Shown: positions 53,004-63,325 of the stretch, one piece after another | How the letters are laid out: each line of letters begins with the position of its first letter | How positions within the stretch are numbered: position 1 is the first letter of the stretch | Assembly (NCBI RefSeq): GCF_900637665.1 | Contig: NZ_LR134386.1 | Location: 2,038,501 to 2,102,500 of the forward strand | Length of the DNA: 64,000 bases | Direction: 5' to 3' | From: Chryseobacterium nakagawai | GTDB taxonomy: Bacteria; Bacteroidota; Bacteroidia; Flavobacteriales; Weeksellaceae | Program-made: the position numbers and the translations under genes | The notes under the pieces: generated by a model | Told to the model about the DNA's origin: nothing | Seen by the model: only the letters and a program-made list of their open reading frames with translations | Database searches by the model: none

Positions 53004-53912
53004 ATGGTAAATTTTGTTCTGATTGCAGTGTGCATTATTGCAGGAATGATATTCAAAGCAACAAAATCTATCCACCCGGATGCCCACAAGGGGATCAATA
53101 CCTGGATTCTTTATCTTGCTCTACCGGCAGTTTCATTCAAATACCTGCCGAAGGTACAATGGACAACGGAAATGCTTTTTCCGATTGCAGCCACTTTCTT
53201 AGTCTCTGTATTTTGTTTCTTTTATGTAATGTTTTACAGTAAAAGTAGAGGATATTCAAGGCGGTCAAGAAGTACGTTGGAGTTGGCGAGCGGTTACAGC
53301 AATACCTCTTTCATCGGATTTCCTTTGATCAGTGCTTTTTATGGTGAAGGTCTTTTGAGTATCGCGATTATTTGCGACCAAACCATGTTTTTCGCTCTTT
53401 CTACATTGGGAATTATTGCTGCTGTAAAAGGAGGAAGTAAGTCAGGAAAAGTAAGCGCCGTATTTATTTTGAAGCGTCTGATTACATTTCCACCATTGAT
53501 TGGTTGTATTTCTGCTTTGGTACTGTCTCAATTTATAGATTTAACCGTAGCAGAACCTCTTTTTGATAAATTAGCCGCTACTGTAAGCCCGTTAGCTCTG
53601 TTCTCAGTTGGATTACAATTGAAATTTAATGGCTGGAAAAAGCTTATTCCTCAGATGTCAGCTTCCATGCTTTATAAATTGATTCTGGCTCCGGCAATTG
53701 TATTGGGAATGGCTTTATTGTTAGGAATAAAAGGAGATGTCGCAAAAATTACCATATTCGAAGCAGCCATGCCAACATTAGTGACTTCAAGTATCATTGC
53801 AGAACAGTTCAGGCTGAATACAAAGTTGACCAACCTGATTATCGGAGTCAGTATTATTGTAGGGTTTTTTACCTCTGCAATGTGGTATGAGATAATAGAT
53901 ATTATATTCTAA
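53004..53912 (+). CDS. AEC (auxin efflux carrier)-family transporter
   Basis: A 302-residue permease with about ten transmembrane helices in two inverted halves: helix 1 opens VNFVLIAVCIIAGMIFKAT; the crossed helices contain SGYSNTSFIGFPLISAFYGE and, in the second half, EAAMPTLVTSSIIAEQF. AEC members move malate, malonate or other anions and, in plants, auxin. The substrate here is unknown. Confidence 0.88.
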   Translation: MVNFVLIAVCIIAGMIFKATKSIHPDAHKGINTWILYLALPAVSFKYLPKVQWTTEMLFPIAATFLVSVFCFFYVMFYSKSRGYSRRSRSTLELASGYSNTSFIGFPLISAFYGEGLLSIAIICDQTMFFALSTLGIIAAVKGGSKSGKVSAVFILKRLITFPPLIGCISALVLSQFIDLTVAEPLFDKLAATVSPLALFSVGLQLKFNGWKKLIPQMSASMLYKLILAPAIVLGMALLLGIKGDVAKITIFEAAMPTLVTSSIIAEQFRLNTKLTNLIIGVSIIVGFFTSAMWYEIIDIIF

Positions 53913-53925
53913 ATATAGGTTTCGA

Positions 53926-54675
53926 CTAAGAAAAAGTTTTAATAAAGAAAACGAAGGTAATCAGAAAATTGAAGAATATGATTCCGGTTCTTAGCTTTAC
54001 CGGATCAAGTTTTTTGGTGAAATGAGCACCAAAATATCCGCCTAGAATGGTAGCAACCATCATGGTACAGGTTTCCGGCCAATATATTTTACCCGCTGAA
54101 ATAAATAAAATAACTGCCGCAGCATTAGCTATTCCTGTAAAAAGTGTTTTATTAGCATTGATGATTTTGATGTCTGATAAGCCGAATAATGCCCATACAG
54201 CCATCATCATAATTCCTACTGCACCACCAAAATAACCGCCATATATTCCTAAAATAAACTGAGCACCTAAAACTAATCCGGAACCAATTTTAATTCTTTT
54301 TCTAAGCCAGTTACCGGCTTGTTTTCCAAATGCAAATGCGAGAGAACCTAATAAAAGAAGCCATGGAACTATTAGCTTAAAATCTGCTGATGGAGTATAT
54401 AAAAGAAGAAAGCCTCCTGCACATCCCCCCAAAAGAGTAAAAATAATCATTGCCGTTATTGAAATATTGGGAAAAGGCTGAATATACTCTTTGAACTTCC
54501 AGGCACTGGCTAAACTACCAGGAAATAATGCTACAGTACTGGATGCATTAGCCTGAATCGGAGGAACGCCTGCATAGATAAAAGCTGGAAAAGTAATGAA
54601 TGATCCACCACCAGCTGCCGCATTCAAAGCACCAGCTATAAGTCCTATCAAAAATAATAAAATGTAATTTTCCAT
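53926..54675 (-). CDS. TauE/SafE-family permease
   Basis: A 249-residue membrane protein with GLIAGALNAAAGGGSFITFPAFIYAGVPPIQANASSTVAL at its start and GIYGGYFGGAVGIMMMAVWALFG in the second half, the two signature regions of the family. Unlike the permease at 39609 it stands alone, convergent with the AEC gene with 13 bp between stops. Sulfite or organosulfonate export is likely but not demonstrated. Confidence 0.88.
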   Translation of the reverse strand: MENYILLFLIGLIAGALNAAAGGGSFITFPAFIYAGVPPIQANASSTVALFPGSLASAWKFKEYIQPFPNISITAMIIFTLLGGCAGGFLLLYTPSADFKLIVPWLLLLGSLAFAFGKQAGNWLRKRIKIGSGLVLGAQFILGIYGGYFGGAVGIMMMAVWALFGLSDIKIINANKTLFTGIANAAAVILFISAGKIYWPETCTMMVATILGGYFGAHFTKKLDPVKLRTGIIFFNFLITFVFFIKTFS

Positions 54676-54777
54676 GAAAAAAATGGTGAATAAAGATAAT
54701 ACAAAATAGGCGGAATCATTAACAAAAAATTGCAGTTCTCTTCAGAAACATCTAATTTTACACTTTAAATATTTCCC

Positions 54778-57225
54778 TTGCCATACGCTCAAATCGTTTT
54801 ACCACTTAATTTAAAAGGATCCTTCACCTATAAGGTTCCGGAAGAACTAATGCCTGAAATTCAATTAGGAATGAGGGTTCTGGTACCATTTGGAGGAAAA
54901 AAGATCTATACGGGAATTGTTTTTGAACTTCATGATAATGCTCCGGATAACTTTGTGGCGAAGGATGTCATTAGTATTTTGGATGAAAGACCCATTCTTC
55001 CGGAAGAACAAATCCGTTTCTGGAATTGGCTTTCCGATTATTATCTGTGTAACCTCGGAGAAATCTACAGATTAGCTTTTCCATCTTCCTTAAAACTGGA
55101 GAGCGAAACGTATTTAAAATTAAAACCAGGAATAGTTGTTGATTTTGAAAATCTGGATGTCAATGAAATGTATTTGGTTCAGGCGCTGGAAGTAAGACAA
55201 TTGGTTAATCTTACAGATATTGAAGCATTTATTCCCAAGAAAGAAATTATTAAAACCATCAATTCTCTGATCGATCTGCAGTATATTGAGATTGATGAGA
55301 AAATTGCCGAAAAATATAAGGCGAAAGAAGTAGCTTATGTAAGAATTAATGATAGTGTTTTAAACAATCAGAATCTTACAGAAATTCTTTTAAAGCTGAA
55401 TAAGGCTCCTAAGCAAAAAGACCTGTTCCTTTTAATTTTAGAAAAGCAGACTGAAAATCCTGATCTTCATATTAAAAAAGCCGAATTGTTTGAAGACGGC
55501 TATTTTGGAAGCTCTCATTTCAAGGCATTGGCAGACAAAGGCCTTGTGGAGGAATACTATATGCAGAAAGACAGGATTGAAAGTTATGAAGGTGAAATTG
55601 AAGAGATAGAAGAACTTTCTGAAGAGCAGAAAATAGCAAAATCTGAGATCGATGAAGCTTTTGAAGAAGGAAAAAATGTGCTGCTTCATGGTGTAACATC
55701 GTCAGGAAAAACTCATATTTATTTAGAGAAAATTGAAGAGTGCATCAGAGAAGGGAAAAACGTCCTCTTTTTACTTCCTGAAATTTCTCTGACTAAACAG
55801 ATTACCCAAAGACTTGAAAAAAAATATGGCAGGCAGTTAGGATTTTACCATCAGAAACTGACAGATTTCGAAAGGGTAGAGGTGTGGAGAAGAATTAAAC
55901 AGAATGATATCCGTATTCTTGTGGGAACCAGAAATGCCTTGTTTTTACCTTATCAGGATCTGGGATTGATTGTAGTAGATGAAGAACACGATTCTGCTTA
56001 TAAACCAAGGGAAGTTACGCCCTATTTTAATGCTAAAGATGCTGCACTGGTTTTGGGTGGTTTGCATAAAGCCGGAGTTATTCTGGGCTCTGCTACCCCT
56101 TCTGTTGAAAGTTATTACAGAGCCAGAAAAGATAAAATGAAATACATTTTCCTGAATGAAAGGTTCGGGAATGTGAATCTTCCTGAATATGAACTGATTA
56201 ATTTCAAAGAAGCTCAGGAATCTAAAAACGTATCTGGAAATTTTTCTACAAGGCTTATTGACGCCATTAAGCACACAATTGATGAAAAGAACCAGGCTAT
56301 CGTTCTTCACAACAGACGTGGATATGCCAATGTTATAGAGTGTGAAACCTGTGGTTATGTTAATTATTGCTCCAATTGTGATGTGGTAATGACGTATCAT
56401 AAGGCGGCCAATGAAATGAAATGTCATTATTGTGGTCAAAGAGCTTCAAAGCCTAGAACCTGCCCGAAATGTAACTCAGAAAACCTGAATGAAAGGGGAG
56501 TAGGAGTAGAGCAGATTCACGAAGAAGTATCCAAACTGTTTCCTGAAAATGAGGTGGACAGGATGGATGTAGATTCTATGCGTAAGAAGTTTGCCTATGA
56601 AAAGCTGTATGAGAAAATTGAAGACGGAGAAACCGATATTGTAGTAGGAACACAGATGATTTCCAAAGGTCTGGATTTTGACCATATAGAATTGGTAGCT
56701 ATTCCTAAAGCTGATTCCTTATTATATGTACAGGATTTCAGGGCTGAAGAAAGGGCCTATCAGTTGATAACACAGGTTTCCGGAAGAGCGGGAAGAGTTT
56801 CAGGGAAAGGTAAAATCCTGATTCAAACTTATAATCCTGATCATTCCGTATTTCAGCTGATTAAAATGAATAATCCTGCGAAAATCTATAAATATATTCT
56901 TACCGAACGTCAGAAATTCCACTATCCCCCGTTTACCAAACTGATTATGATCGAACTGAAACACAGGAGAGATGATAAGGTAGACCGTGCCTCTCAGTTC
57001 CTGGGTTCTATTCTGAGAAAATATCTTCCTGAAGAATGTATTTTGGGACCGGAAAGAGCTCAGATTGCCAGGTTAAATAATTTATATCAGTTCCAGATTT
57101 TACTGAAGTTACCGCGTGGGAAAAACTATGAAAAGTTTAAAAACATGGTTTTGATAAGTTTGAAAGAATTTGATGAAATTACTGCTTATCAAAGCATTAA
57201 AAAGGATGTTTTTGTTGATTTTTAA
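54778..57225 (+). CDS. priA: primosomal protein N' (PriA helicase)
   Basis: An 815-residue replication-restart helicase. The start is TTG at 54778: the sequence that follows (PYAQIVLPLNLKGSFTYKVPEEL) is the conserved 3'-DNA-binding domain start of PriA, and the first ATG lies about 24 codons inside it. Walker A is GVTSSGKTH and the DEAH-type box is VVDEEHDSAYK. The zinc-binding insert has eight Cys: CETCGYVNYCSNC and CHYCGQRASKPRTCPKC. Helicase motif VI is QVSGRAGR. PriA reloads the replicative helicase at stalled forks. Confidence 0.96.
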   Translation: MPYAQIVLPLNLKGSFTYKVPEELMPEIQLGMRVLVPFGGKKIYTGIVFELHDNAPDNFVAKDVISILDERPILPEEQIRFWNWLSDYYLCNLGEIYRLAFPSSLKLESETYLKLKPGIVVDFENLDVNEMYLVQALEVRQLVNLTDIEAFIPKKEIIKTINSLIDLQYIEIDEKIAEKYKAKEVAYVRINDSVLNNQNLTEILLKLNKAPKQKDLFLLILEKQTENPDLHIKKAELFEDGYFGSSHFKALADKGLVEEYYMQKDRIESYEGEIEEIEELSEEQKIAKSEIDEAFEEGKNVLLHGVTSSGKTHIYLEKIEECIREGKNVLFLLPEISLTKQITQRLEKKYGRQLGFYHQKLTDFERVEVWRRIKQNDIRILVGTRNALFLPYQDLGLIVVDEEHDSAYKPREVTPYFNAKDAALVLGGLHKAGVILGSATPSVESYYRARKDKMKYIFLNERFGNVNLPEYELINFKEAQESKNVSGNFSTRLIDAIKHTIDEKNQAIVLHNRRGYANVIECETCGYVNYCSNCDVVMTYHKAANEMKCHYCGQRASKPRTCPKCNSENLNERGVGVEQIHEEVSKLFPENEVDRMDVDSMRKKFAYEKLYEKIEDGETDIVVGTQMISKGLDFDHIELVAIPKADSLLYVQDFRAEERAYQLITQVSGRAGRVSGKGKILIQTYNPDHSVFQLIKMNNPAKIYKYILTERQKFHYPPFTKLIMIELKHRRDDKVDRASQFLGSILRKYLPEECILGPERAQIARLNNLYQFQILLKLPRGKNYEKFKNMVLISLKEFDEITAYQSIKKDVFVDF

Positions 57226-57290
57226 CAATTTTTAACAAACTTTACACTCTTTTATAAGACCTCTGTGGTCCGTTGTATGACAATAATTTC

Positions 57291-57298
57291 TACTTTTG
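57291..57298 (+). promoter_or_regulatory. -7 element of dacB
   Basis: TACTTTTG is a full match to the -7 consensus, about 88 nt before the start codon. TTG at 57273-57275 is only 15 nt upstream, so the -33 part is doubtful. Confidence 0.4.
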
Positions 57299-57386
57299 GA
57301 CGTTGATTAAGTGTTTGGCTTTTTTATTGAATGATTTAACTTATCATTTTCTACAGGCTCAAACTATAGAAACAAAAAAAGGATAG

Positions 57387-58856
57387 ATGGTAAATTTCAG
57401 AAAATATATTTCAAGTGCAGCGGTGTTGGCTTCCGGTTTCTTCCTGGCTCAATCTACCGTTTCTACTGTTCTTTACTCTCAGAATTACGACAATCAGAAA
57501 AACAGCTTAAACCTTCCGTCGCCTGTAAGTTCGATGGTGGAGAAAAGCGTTTTGTCGGCTAAAGAACTTGTAGACATTAATGTAAACACAATGATGGCGG
57601 ATCCTGTGCTGAAAAATGCAACATGGGGATTCGTAGTGTATGACCCGAAAACGAAGAAGGTTATTTCTTCGTACAACGAAAGCTCGCCGTTAGTCCCAGC
57701 TTCCACAACAAAATTACTGACTACTGAAACAGCATTGAATCTCCTAGGGGAAAACTATCGTTGGATGACTCAGTTGGAATATTCAGGAACTGTAGATGAA
57801 AACGGAACGTTAAACGGAAATTTGTATGTAGTAGGAAGTGGAGATCCATCTCTGGGAACAAACAAAGCAGGAGCAGGATCTTATAGAGACATTATTTCAG
57901 ATTTCATAGGTGGACTTTCGCGTGAGGGAATTCGAAAGGTAAATGGTGATATTATCATTCAGACAGCGCTTTTCAAAGGCAATATTGCAATGCTTCCGGA
58001 AAATGTTGTATGGTTGGAAAATAATAATTATTATCTGCCTGCAGGAACCACACATGCCATTAATCCGGCTAATGAAAAACTCATCGTAAAGAAATCAGGT
58101 TTTTCTACAGAAAAGAAATTTTTCTACGTTTCACCTTATGCTCATCAGATGGTATATGCTGAAAAGTATGATGGAGATGGAATTTTAACAACAAAACTTC
58201 CGGATGCACCAGCATATTTGGCAAATTCTTTCAGAACTACCTTGGTGAAAAGCGGAATTCCTGTTACCGGAAAAGTATCTGCAAAGATGACGGATCCCAC
58301 TCCGGAAAACAGAAAAATGATTTCTGCTTACAAATCTCCAACATTGGGTGATATTATATATTATACGAATCAGCATAGTGATAATTCATTGGCAGAAGCG
58401 TTATTGAGAACAGTAGGTTTTCAAAAATTAGGAGATCAGACTTCAGAATCAGGAAGAATTGTAGTGACAGATCACTTAAAAGAGGCTGGTTTTGACATGT
58501 TGGGTCTAAATTATATAGATGGAAGCGGACTTTCAAGAAGCAATAATGTGACTCCCATTTCTCAGGTGAAGTTTTTGACTTCTTTAATGGATGAGAAATA
58601 TTACAGATCTTACTTAACATCTTTACCTATCGGTGGACAATCCGGAACCTTGAAAAGAATGTTCCTTGGGACAGGAAACGGACAGGTTTTTGCAAAAACA
58701 GGAACTTTAAATAAAGTGAAAACACTGGCTGGTTACCTGAAGACCAATTCTGGTAAAACCTTAGTTTTCTCTTTAATGGTGAACAATTATTCAGGATCAG
58801 TAGATATGGTGAAGAAAAGAATGGAAAAGATTCTTGAACCGGCTTTGGATCTTTAG
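57387..58856 (+). CDS. dacB: D-alanyl-D-alanine carboxypeptidase/endopeptidase (PBP4 type, S13)
   Basis: A 489-residue periplasmic penicillin-binding protein with a signal peptide (about 1-22). The three active-site motifs of family S13 are present: PASTTKLLT (SxxK), SDNSLAEALL (SxN) and FAKTGTLNKVKTL (KTG). The large insert between the first two motifs (about residues 110-330) is the PBP4-specific domain pair. It trims or cleaves peptidoglycan cross-links. Single gene; its terminator overlaps the apparent start of the next frame. Confidence 0.95.
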   Translation: MVNFRKYISSAAVLASGFFLAQSTVSTVLYSQNYDNQKNSLNLPSPVSSMVEKSVLSAKELVDINVNTMMADPVLKNATWGFVVYDPKTKKVISSYNESSPLVPASTTKLLTTETALNLLGENYRWMTQLEYSGTVDENGTLNGNLYVVGSGDPSLGTNKAGAGSYRDIISDFIGGLSREGIRKVNGDIIIQTALFKGNIAMLPENVVWLENNNYYLPAGTTHAINPANEKLIVKKSGFSTEKKFFYVSPYAHQMVYAEKYDGDGILTTKLPDAPAYLANSFRTTLVKSGIPVTGKVSAKMTDPTPENRKMISAYKSPTLGDIIYYTNQHSDNSLAEALLRTVGFQKLGDQTSESGRIVVTDHLKEAGFDMLGLNYIDGSGLSRSNNVTPISQVKFLTSLMDEKYYRSYLTSLPIGGQSGTLKRMFLGTGNGQVFAKTGTLNKVKTLAGYLKTNSGKTLVFSLMVNNYSGSVDMVKKRMEKILEPALDL

Positions 58857-58882
58857 AACACGTTTATTTTATATATTATAAG

Positions 58883-58914
58883 AACCTTTTAATCAATGAT
58901 TAAGAGGTTTTTTT
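58883..58914 (+). terminator. dacB terminator
   Basis: AACCTTTTAAT / ATTAAGAGGTT stem with a five-base loop and a long T-run. The ATG at 58896 lies in the loop, so it is not the start of the aminopeptidase gene. Confidence 0.9.
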
Positions 58915-58943
58915 TATATTTGAATATTACAATACTTCTGCAT

Positions 58944-60872
58944 ATGAGAAAATTTTATCTGCTGATGTTGAGCTTTTTGATGGTTCAGCAGCTTTATAGT
59001 CAAAAAGAGATTGATACTATTGAAATGAAAGGATTGGTAGAACAGGAAATGAAATCTTTTACCAAAAAAATGGGAATCGGAAGCGTGAATCCCAATACCC
59101 TGAATTATGATTTACAGTATCAGAGAATGGATGTGAGTATTGATCCTGCTGTTCATTATATTTCCGGATCTGTGACTTCGCATTTTAAACCCAATCAGAG
59201 TATAAGTAGTGTTTATTTTGATCTTACCAATCTCCTGTCGGTTTCTCAGGTACAATACCATGGTAGTAACATTCCGTTTCAACAGCTTTCTACCCAGGAG
59301 ATTAAAATAGATTTTCCGGCTTCTATTCCGGCAAATACTTTAGATTCATTGACAATTCATTATTCTGGTTCCCCAGCAAATAATACGGTTATGATTGGAA
59401 GCCAAGGATCTAATATACCTGTTTTTTCTACTTTAAATGAACCGTATGGTGCACAGGACTGGTTTCCTACTAAGCAAAGCTTAAATGATAAGATCGAAAG
59501 ATTTGATTTTAAAGTGACTACGCCATCACAATATAGTGTAGCAGCCAACGGAAAATTAATGTCTGAAATCATTTCTACAACAACCGGGAAGAAGTTGACT
59601 TTTTGGAGAACGATGTATCCTACTGCCGCTTATCTTATAGCACTATCTATCACAAATTTTGCCAAGACGAATAGCACCATCGGAAACCCTCCATTTCCAT
59701 TTGTCAATTATATTTACCCATCAACAGCCGGAGACCCGGTAAAAGTATCCAATATTGAATGGACAAAACAGATAATGGATATTTTTGAAATGTATTTTGG
59801 ATCTTATCCTTTCCGTAATGAAAAATATGGGCATATGGAATATCTTAATGGCGGTGGAATGGAACATCAGACCATGTCTTCTATGAGTGGCTGGACTAAG
59901 TCTCTTATTGCCCATGAACTCGCTCATCAATGGTTTGGAGATAAAGTGACTTGTGGAATATGGAATGATATATGGCTGAATGAAGGTTTTGCAACTTTTG
60001 GAGAACATGTTGCCAATGAAAAGCTGATTATGACCCATGATGAGTTTATGAGTTATCTTGTTAATCAAACAGCTTTAATTACCAATAATGTGGGGGGAAC
60101 TACTTATGTTCCTGATACCGGACTTAATGATATCTACAGAATTTTTGACAGTAGGCTGACCTATGCGAAAGGGGGGTATGCTTTAAGAATGATAAAATGG
60201 ATCTTAGGTGATGATATTTTCTATCAGGCACTTAAAGATTATCACGGAAGACCTGCTTTGGCTTACAACTATGTGAGAACCGCAGACTTTAATGCATCCT
60301 TACTTCAGTCTACCGGAAAAGATTTTACAGAATTTTTTAATGACTGGATCTATGGGGAAGGGTATCCAACTTATGCGATAAAGTGGAAGCAAACGGGTAA
60401 TCAGATTACATTGAATGTTTCTCAGACACAAAGCAGCCCTACAGTAAGCTTTTTCGAAATGCCTCTGCCTGTAAAAGTTACCGGAACAGGTGGACAGACT
60501 GCTGATTTAGTATTGAATAATACTTTCAATAACCAATATTTTGCTGAAAATATATCATTTCCTGTAGCAAGTGTTCAGTTTAATAATGAACATCAGATTC
60601 TGGAAAAGAATTCTACTGTTGTCCAGGATAATACATTAAGCGTATCTTCTGCAGAAAAGGATAGCTTTGGTTTATATCCTAATCCAGCAAAAAATGAGCT
60701 TTATTTAAAAGGAATAGATAAAGCAGCAGGGTTTTCTATTCATGCTATAGATGGAAAATTAGTAAGAAAAGCTATTTATCAACCCGGAAAAGCTATACAG
60801 ATCGGAGAACTGGTTCCGGGAGCCTATGTGATTACAGTGAATGAAAAACATATCAAATTCATTAAGCATTAA
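58944..60872 (+). CDS. M1-family aminopeptidase, T9SS cargo
   Basis: A 642-residue protein read from ATG 58944; this start gives a normal signal peptide (MRKFYLLMLSFLMVQQLYSQ) whereas the longer frame begins in a terminator. N-terminal beta domain, then the M1 metalloprotease core with NGGGMEHQTMS (substrate amine-binding motif, GAMEN in classical members) and the zinc motif HELAHQWFGDKVTCGIWNDIWLNEG (HExxH plus Glu 18 residues on). A TATATTTG -7 element lies at 58915-58922. The last ~75 residues (from GLYPNPAKNEL) are a T9SS sorting domain. It trims N-terminal residues from peptides released by enzymes such as the M36 proteases. Confidence 0.93.
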   Translation: MRKFYLLMLSFLMVQQLYSQKEIDTIEMKGLVEQEMKSFTKKMGIGSVNPNTLNYDLQYQRMDVSIDPAVHYISGSVTSHFKPNQSISSVYFDLTNLLSVSQVQYHGSNIPFQQLSTQEIKIDFPASIPANTLDSLTIHYSGSPANNTVMIGSQGSNIPVFSTLNEPYGAQDWFPTKQSLNDKIERFDFKVTTPSQYSVAANGKLMSEIISTTTGKKLTFWRTMYPTAAYLIALSITNFAKTNSTIGNPPFPFVNYIYPSTAGDPVKVSNIEWTKQIMDIFEMYFGSYPFRNEKYGHMEYLNGGGMEHQTMSSMSGWTKSLIAHELAHQWFGDKVTCGIWNDIWLNEGFATFGEHVANEKLIMTHDEFMSYLVNQTALITNNVGGTTYVPDTGLNDIYRIFDSRLTYAKGGYALRMIKWILGDDIFYQALKDYHGRPALAYNYVRTADFNASLLQSTGKDFTEFFNDWIYGEGYPTYAIKWKQTGNQITLNVSQTQSSPTVSFFEMPLPVKVTGTGGQTADLVLNNTFNNQYFAENISFPVASVQFNNEHQILEKNSTVVQDNTLSVSSAEKDSFGLYPNPAKNELYLKGIDKAAGFSIHAIDGKLVRKAIYQPGKAIQIGELVPGAYVITVNEKHIKFIKH

Positions 60873-60890
60873 GAGACATTACAGAATATA

Positions 60891-60918
60891 AAAAGCTTTC
60901 ATATCAGAAAGCTTTTTT
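60891..60918. terminator. bidirectional terminator
   Basis: AAAAGCTTTC / GAAAGCTTTT stem with a six-base loop; the stop codon of the minus-strand gene (60899-60901) lies within it. Confidence 0.9.
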
Positions 60919-61777
60919 GTTTTTTGAAAGCTTTTGTGCCCCTTTTCTTTGCTGTTTTTACTTTGTATCTGAACCATTTTTCTTTAAAGATATTTCGCAT
61001 AATATTATCAAAATTTCTTGTGATGACCAGGTTTTTAAATCCACGCCACTTTTCAAGAAGGCTTGTTGGTAGCGCTCTGACTGATACGGAATATCCTCCG
61101 GTTTCATATTGTATATAATGCCACCATCCGGACGGAATATAAAGGGTTTCCCCTGGATGAAGGATGGCTTCATACCCATTTAAATAGAGTAAGGCTGGAT
61201 ACTGCCGGTAATCTGGTGTTTTTATATTAGGCAAACTATGGAAATTATAAGGTAATTTATACATCAGATCAGACTGTTCCCAGGGAAATAGCCAGATTCT
61301 TTTAATTCCCTCAAACTGTGTGATGAAAACGTGGGACATGTCAATATCAATATGATTCCGGGTAGCAGAACCCTGGCCTCCGAAGAACATAAAAGGTAAC
61401 CATTTTAATATTTTACCATTGGTAACATCATTATAGATGATATCATTTTTAAGCTCCGGTTTTATGCTTAGTAAATTAAACAGAAATAATCGATGCTCAG
61501 TAGGGGTGGAGTCTATCAGGTCAAGATATTCTGAGAATGTAGTCTGTGCTATAGGCTGACTGGCCACTCTGTCCATAGAATCCATTTCACTGCCGTAAAT
61601 ATCTACCTTTTGATTGCCTGCTATTCCTTTGAAATATTCATAGTTCCATTTTTTGAAGGCCGGGCTTTCGGGATCTACAAAATCTTCAATAATGACAGGA
61701 ACATGAGCTTTCATGTGGTGGGTTATAAAGTTTCTTGAAACGAGTTTCTTTGTTTTCTTTACCGGAATCAATTGCAT
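60899..61777 (-). CDS. JmjC/cupin-like (cupin_8) protein
   Basis: A 292-residue soluble protein. The double-stranded beta-helix core carries the probable iron ligands NHIDIDMSH (HxD) and GWWHYIQY (distal His), preceded by LHPGETLYIPSG, the usual strand before the second ligand. The N-terminal part (HMKAHVPVIIEDFVDPESPAF) is typical of the cupin_8 JmjC relatives, which hydroxylate protein side chains with 2-oxoglutarate. The basic tail (KKRGTKAFKKQKS) is unusual. Target unknown; convergent with the aminopeptidase gene. Confidence 0.88.
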   Translation of the reverse strand: MQLIPVKKTKKLVSRNFITHHMKAHVPVIIEDFVDPESPAFKKWNYEYFKGIAGNQKVDIYGSEMDSMDRVASQPIAQTTFSEYLDLIDSTPTEHRLFLFNLLSIKPELKNDIIYNDVTNGKILKWLPFMFFGGQGSATRNHIDIDMSHVFITQFEGIKRIWLFPWEQSDLMYKLPYNFHSLPNIKTPDYRQYPALLYLNGYEAILHPGETLYIPSGWWHYIQYETGGYSVSVRALPTSLLEKWRGFKNLVITRNFDNIMRNIFKEKWFRYKVKTAKKRGTKAFKKQKSFLI

Positions 61778-61935
61778 ATTCAGAAATTTTAAACAAATAT
61801 AAATATTATCCTACAAAATCAGTAGACTAATAATGTTAAAAATGAAACTAAAGATCAAATTTTAGAATTAAGGGTATAAAAGGTTTTATTTTACTGCCTT
61901 TTTAGTAAATTAGCACATCTAAAAAATTACTAAAA

Positions 61936-63132
61936 ATGATTTCTGAAAAATACCTTCAACATTTACAGAACGAACTTCAAAATATTGAGAATGACGGACT
62001 TTTTAAAAGAGAAAGAATCATTACTTCTCAACAAAGTGCAGAAATTGAAGCCAACGGAAAAAAGCTTTTGAACTTTTGTGCCAATAATTATCTTGGATTA
62101 TCCAACAATCCGGAGGTTATGAAAGCTTCTCAGGATATGATCCAGTCTCATGGTTACGGAATGTCATCTGTACGTTTCATCTGTGGAACTCAGGATATTC
62201 ACAAAGATTTAGAGAAAAAGATTGCTGATTTCTTAGGACTTGAAGATACCATTCTTTATGCTGCCGCTTTTGATGCAAATGGTGGTGTTTTTGAACCTTT
62301 ATTTACAGAAGAAGATGCTATTATTTCTGATGAACTGAACCATGCCTCAATTATTGATGGAGTACGTCTTTGTAAAGCAGCAAGATATCGTTATAAAAAT
62401 AACAATATGGCTGATCTTGAAGCTCAATTAATTGCTGCTTCAGAAAAAAATCACCGTTTCAAAATTATTGTAACGGATGGTGTTTTCTCAATGGACGGAA
62501 TTGTGGCAGACCTGAAAGGAGTTTGTGATCTTGCAGATAAATATGATGCTTTGGTAATGGTTGATGATTCCCACGCAACCGGATTTATCGGGAAAACAGG
62601 GAGAGGAACGCATGAAGCGAATGAAGTAATGGGTAGAGTAGATATTATTACCTCTACTTTAGGAAAGGCTTTGGGTGGCGCTTTAGGTGGATTTACTTCT
62701 GGTAAAAAAGAGATCATCGATATGCTGAGACAGCGTTCCCGTCCTTACTTATTCTCCAATTCATTAGCACCTGGAATTGTAGGAGCTGCTTTGAAAGTAT
62801 TGGACATGATTTCTGATGATACTTCTCTTCGTGATAAGGTAATGGAAAATGCAGACTATTTCAGAACAGAAATGAAAGCTAAAGGATTTGATATTCCTGA
62901 TGGAGATGCTGCGATTGTTCCGGTAATGTTGTATGATGCACCGCTTTCTCAGAAAATGGCTGAAAAACTAATGGACGAAGGAATCTATGTGATTGGATTC
63001 TTCTATCCGGTAGTACCAAAAGGAAAAGCAAGAATCAGAGTTCAGCTATCTGCTGCTCATACCAAAGAACATTTGGATAAAGCGATTGTCGCTTTTGAAA
63101 AAGTAGGAAAAGAATTGGGAGTGATCTCTTAA
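61936..63132 (+). CDS. kbl: glycine C-acetyltransferase (2-amino-3-ketobutyrate CoA ligase)
   Basis: A 398-residue PLP enzyme of the alpha-oxoamine synthase family. [47 protein letters not shown] (PLP-ring Asp and His) and [14 protein letters not shown] (the PLP Lys) match Kbl at its usual length. It converts 2-amino-3-oxobutyrate and CoA to glycine and acetyl-CoA in threonine breakdown. No threonine dehydrogenase gene is adjacent. A strong terminator follows. Confidence 0.95.
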   Translation: MISEKYLQHLQNELQNIENDGLFKRERIITSQQSAEIEANGKKLLNFCANNYLGLSNNPEVMKASQDMIQSHGYGMSSVRFICGTQDIHKDLEKKIADFLGLEDTILYAAAFDANGGVFEPLFTEEDAIISDELNHASIIDGVRLCKAARYRYKNNNMADLEAQLIAASEKNHRFKIIVTDGVFSMDGIVADLKGVCDLADKYDALVMVDDSHATGFIGKTGRGTHEANEVMGRVDIITSTLGKALGGALGGFTSGKKEIIDMLRQRSRPYLFSNSLAPGIVGAALKVLDMISDDTSLRDKVMENADYFRTEMKAKGFDIPDGDAAIVPVMLYDAPLSQKMAEKLMDEGIYVIGFFYPVVPKGKARIRVQLSAAHTKEHLDKAIVAFEKVGKELGVIS

Positions 63133-63164
63133 TTTCTGAGTTGAATAAAATCAATGAAATATAA

Positions 63165-63210
63165 GCTTCGGTTCGGGACGGCAAAGCCGCCCCGAACCGA
63201 AGCATTTTTT
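63165..63210 (+). terminator. kbl terminator
   Basis: An 18-bp stem with one mismatch: arms GCTTCGGTTCGGGACGGC and GCCGCCCCGAACCGAAGC around AAA, then T7. It is unusually long and GC-rich for this AT-rich DNA. Confidence 0.9.
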
Positions 63211-63300
63211 TATATAGATATAATTTTTAATAACTTTTGATCGGAATATTAGCTTTTCCCAATCAAAAGAAAATTATTTTTAAAAATTATAGAATAAGCT

Positions 63301-63308
63301 TATCTTTG
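63301..63308 (+). promoter_or_regulatory. -7 element of hemJ
   Basis: TATCTTTG, full match to the -7 consensus, 17 nt before the start codon. No TTG at the expected distance. Confidence 0.4.
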
Positions 63309-63325
63309 CTGTTAATTTTTTCTGA

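Noticed and set aside
58896..58943. Upstream start of the M1 aminopeptidase
   Set aside because: The ATG lies in the loop of the dacB terminator; ATG 58944 gives a normal signal peptide.
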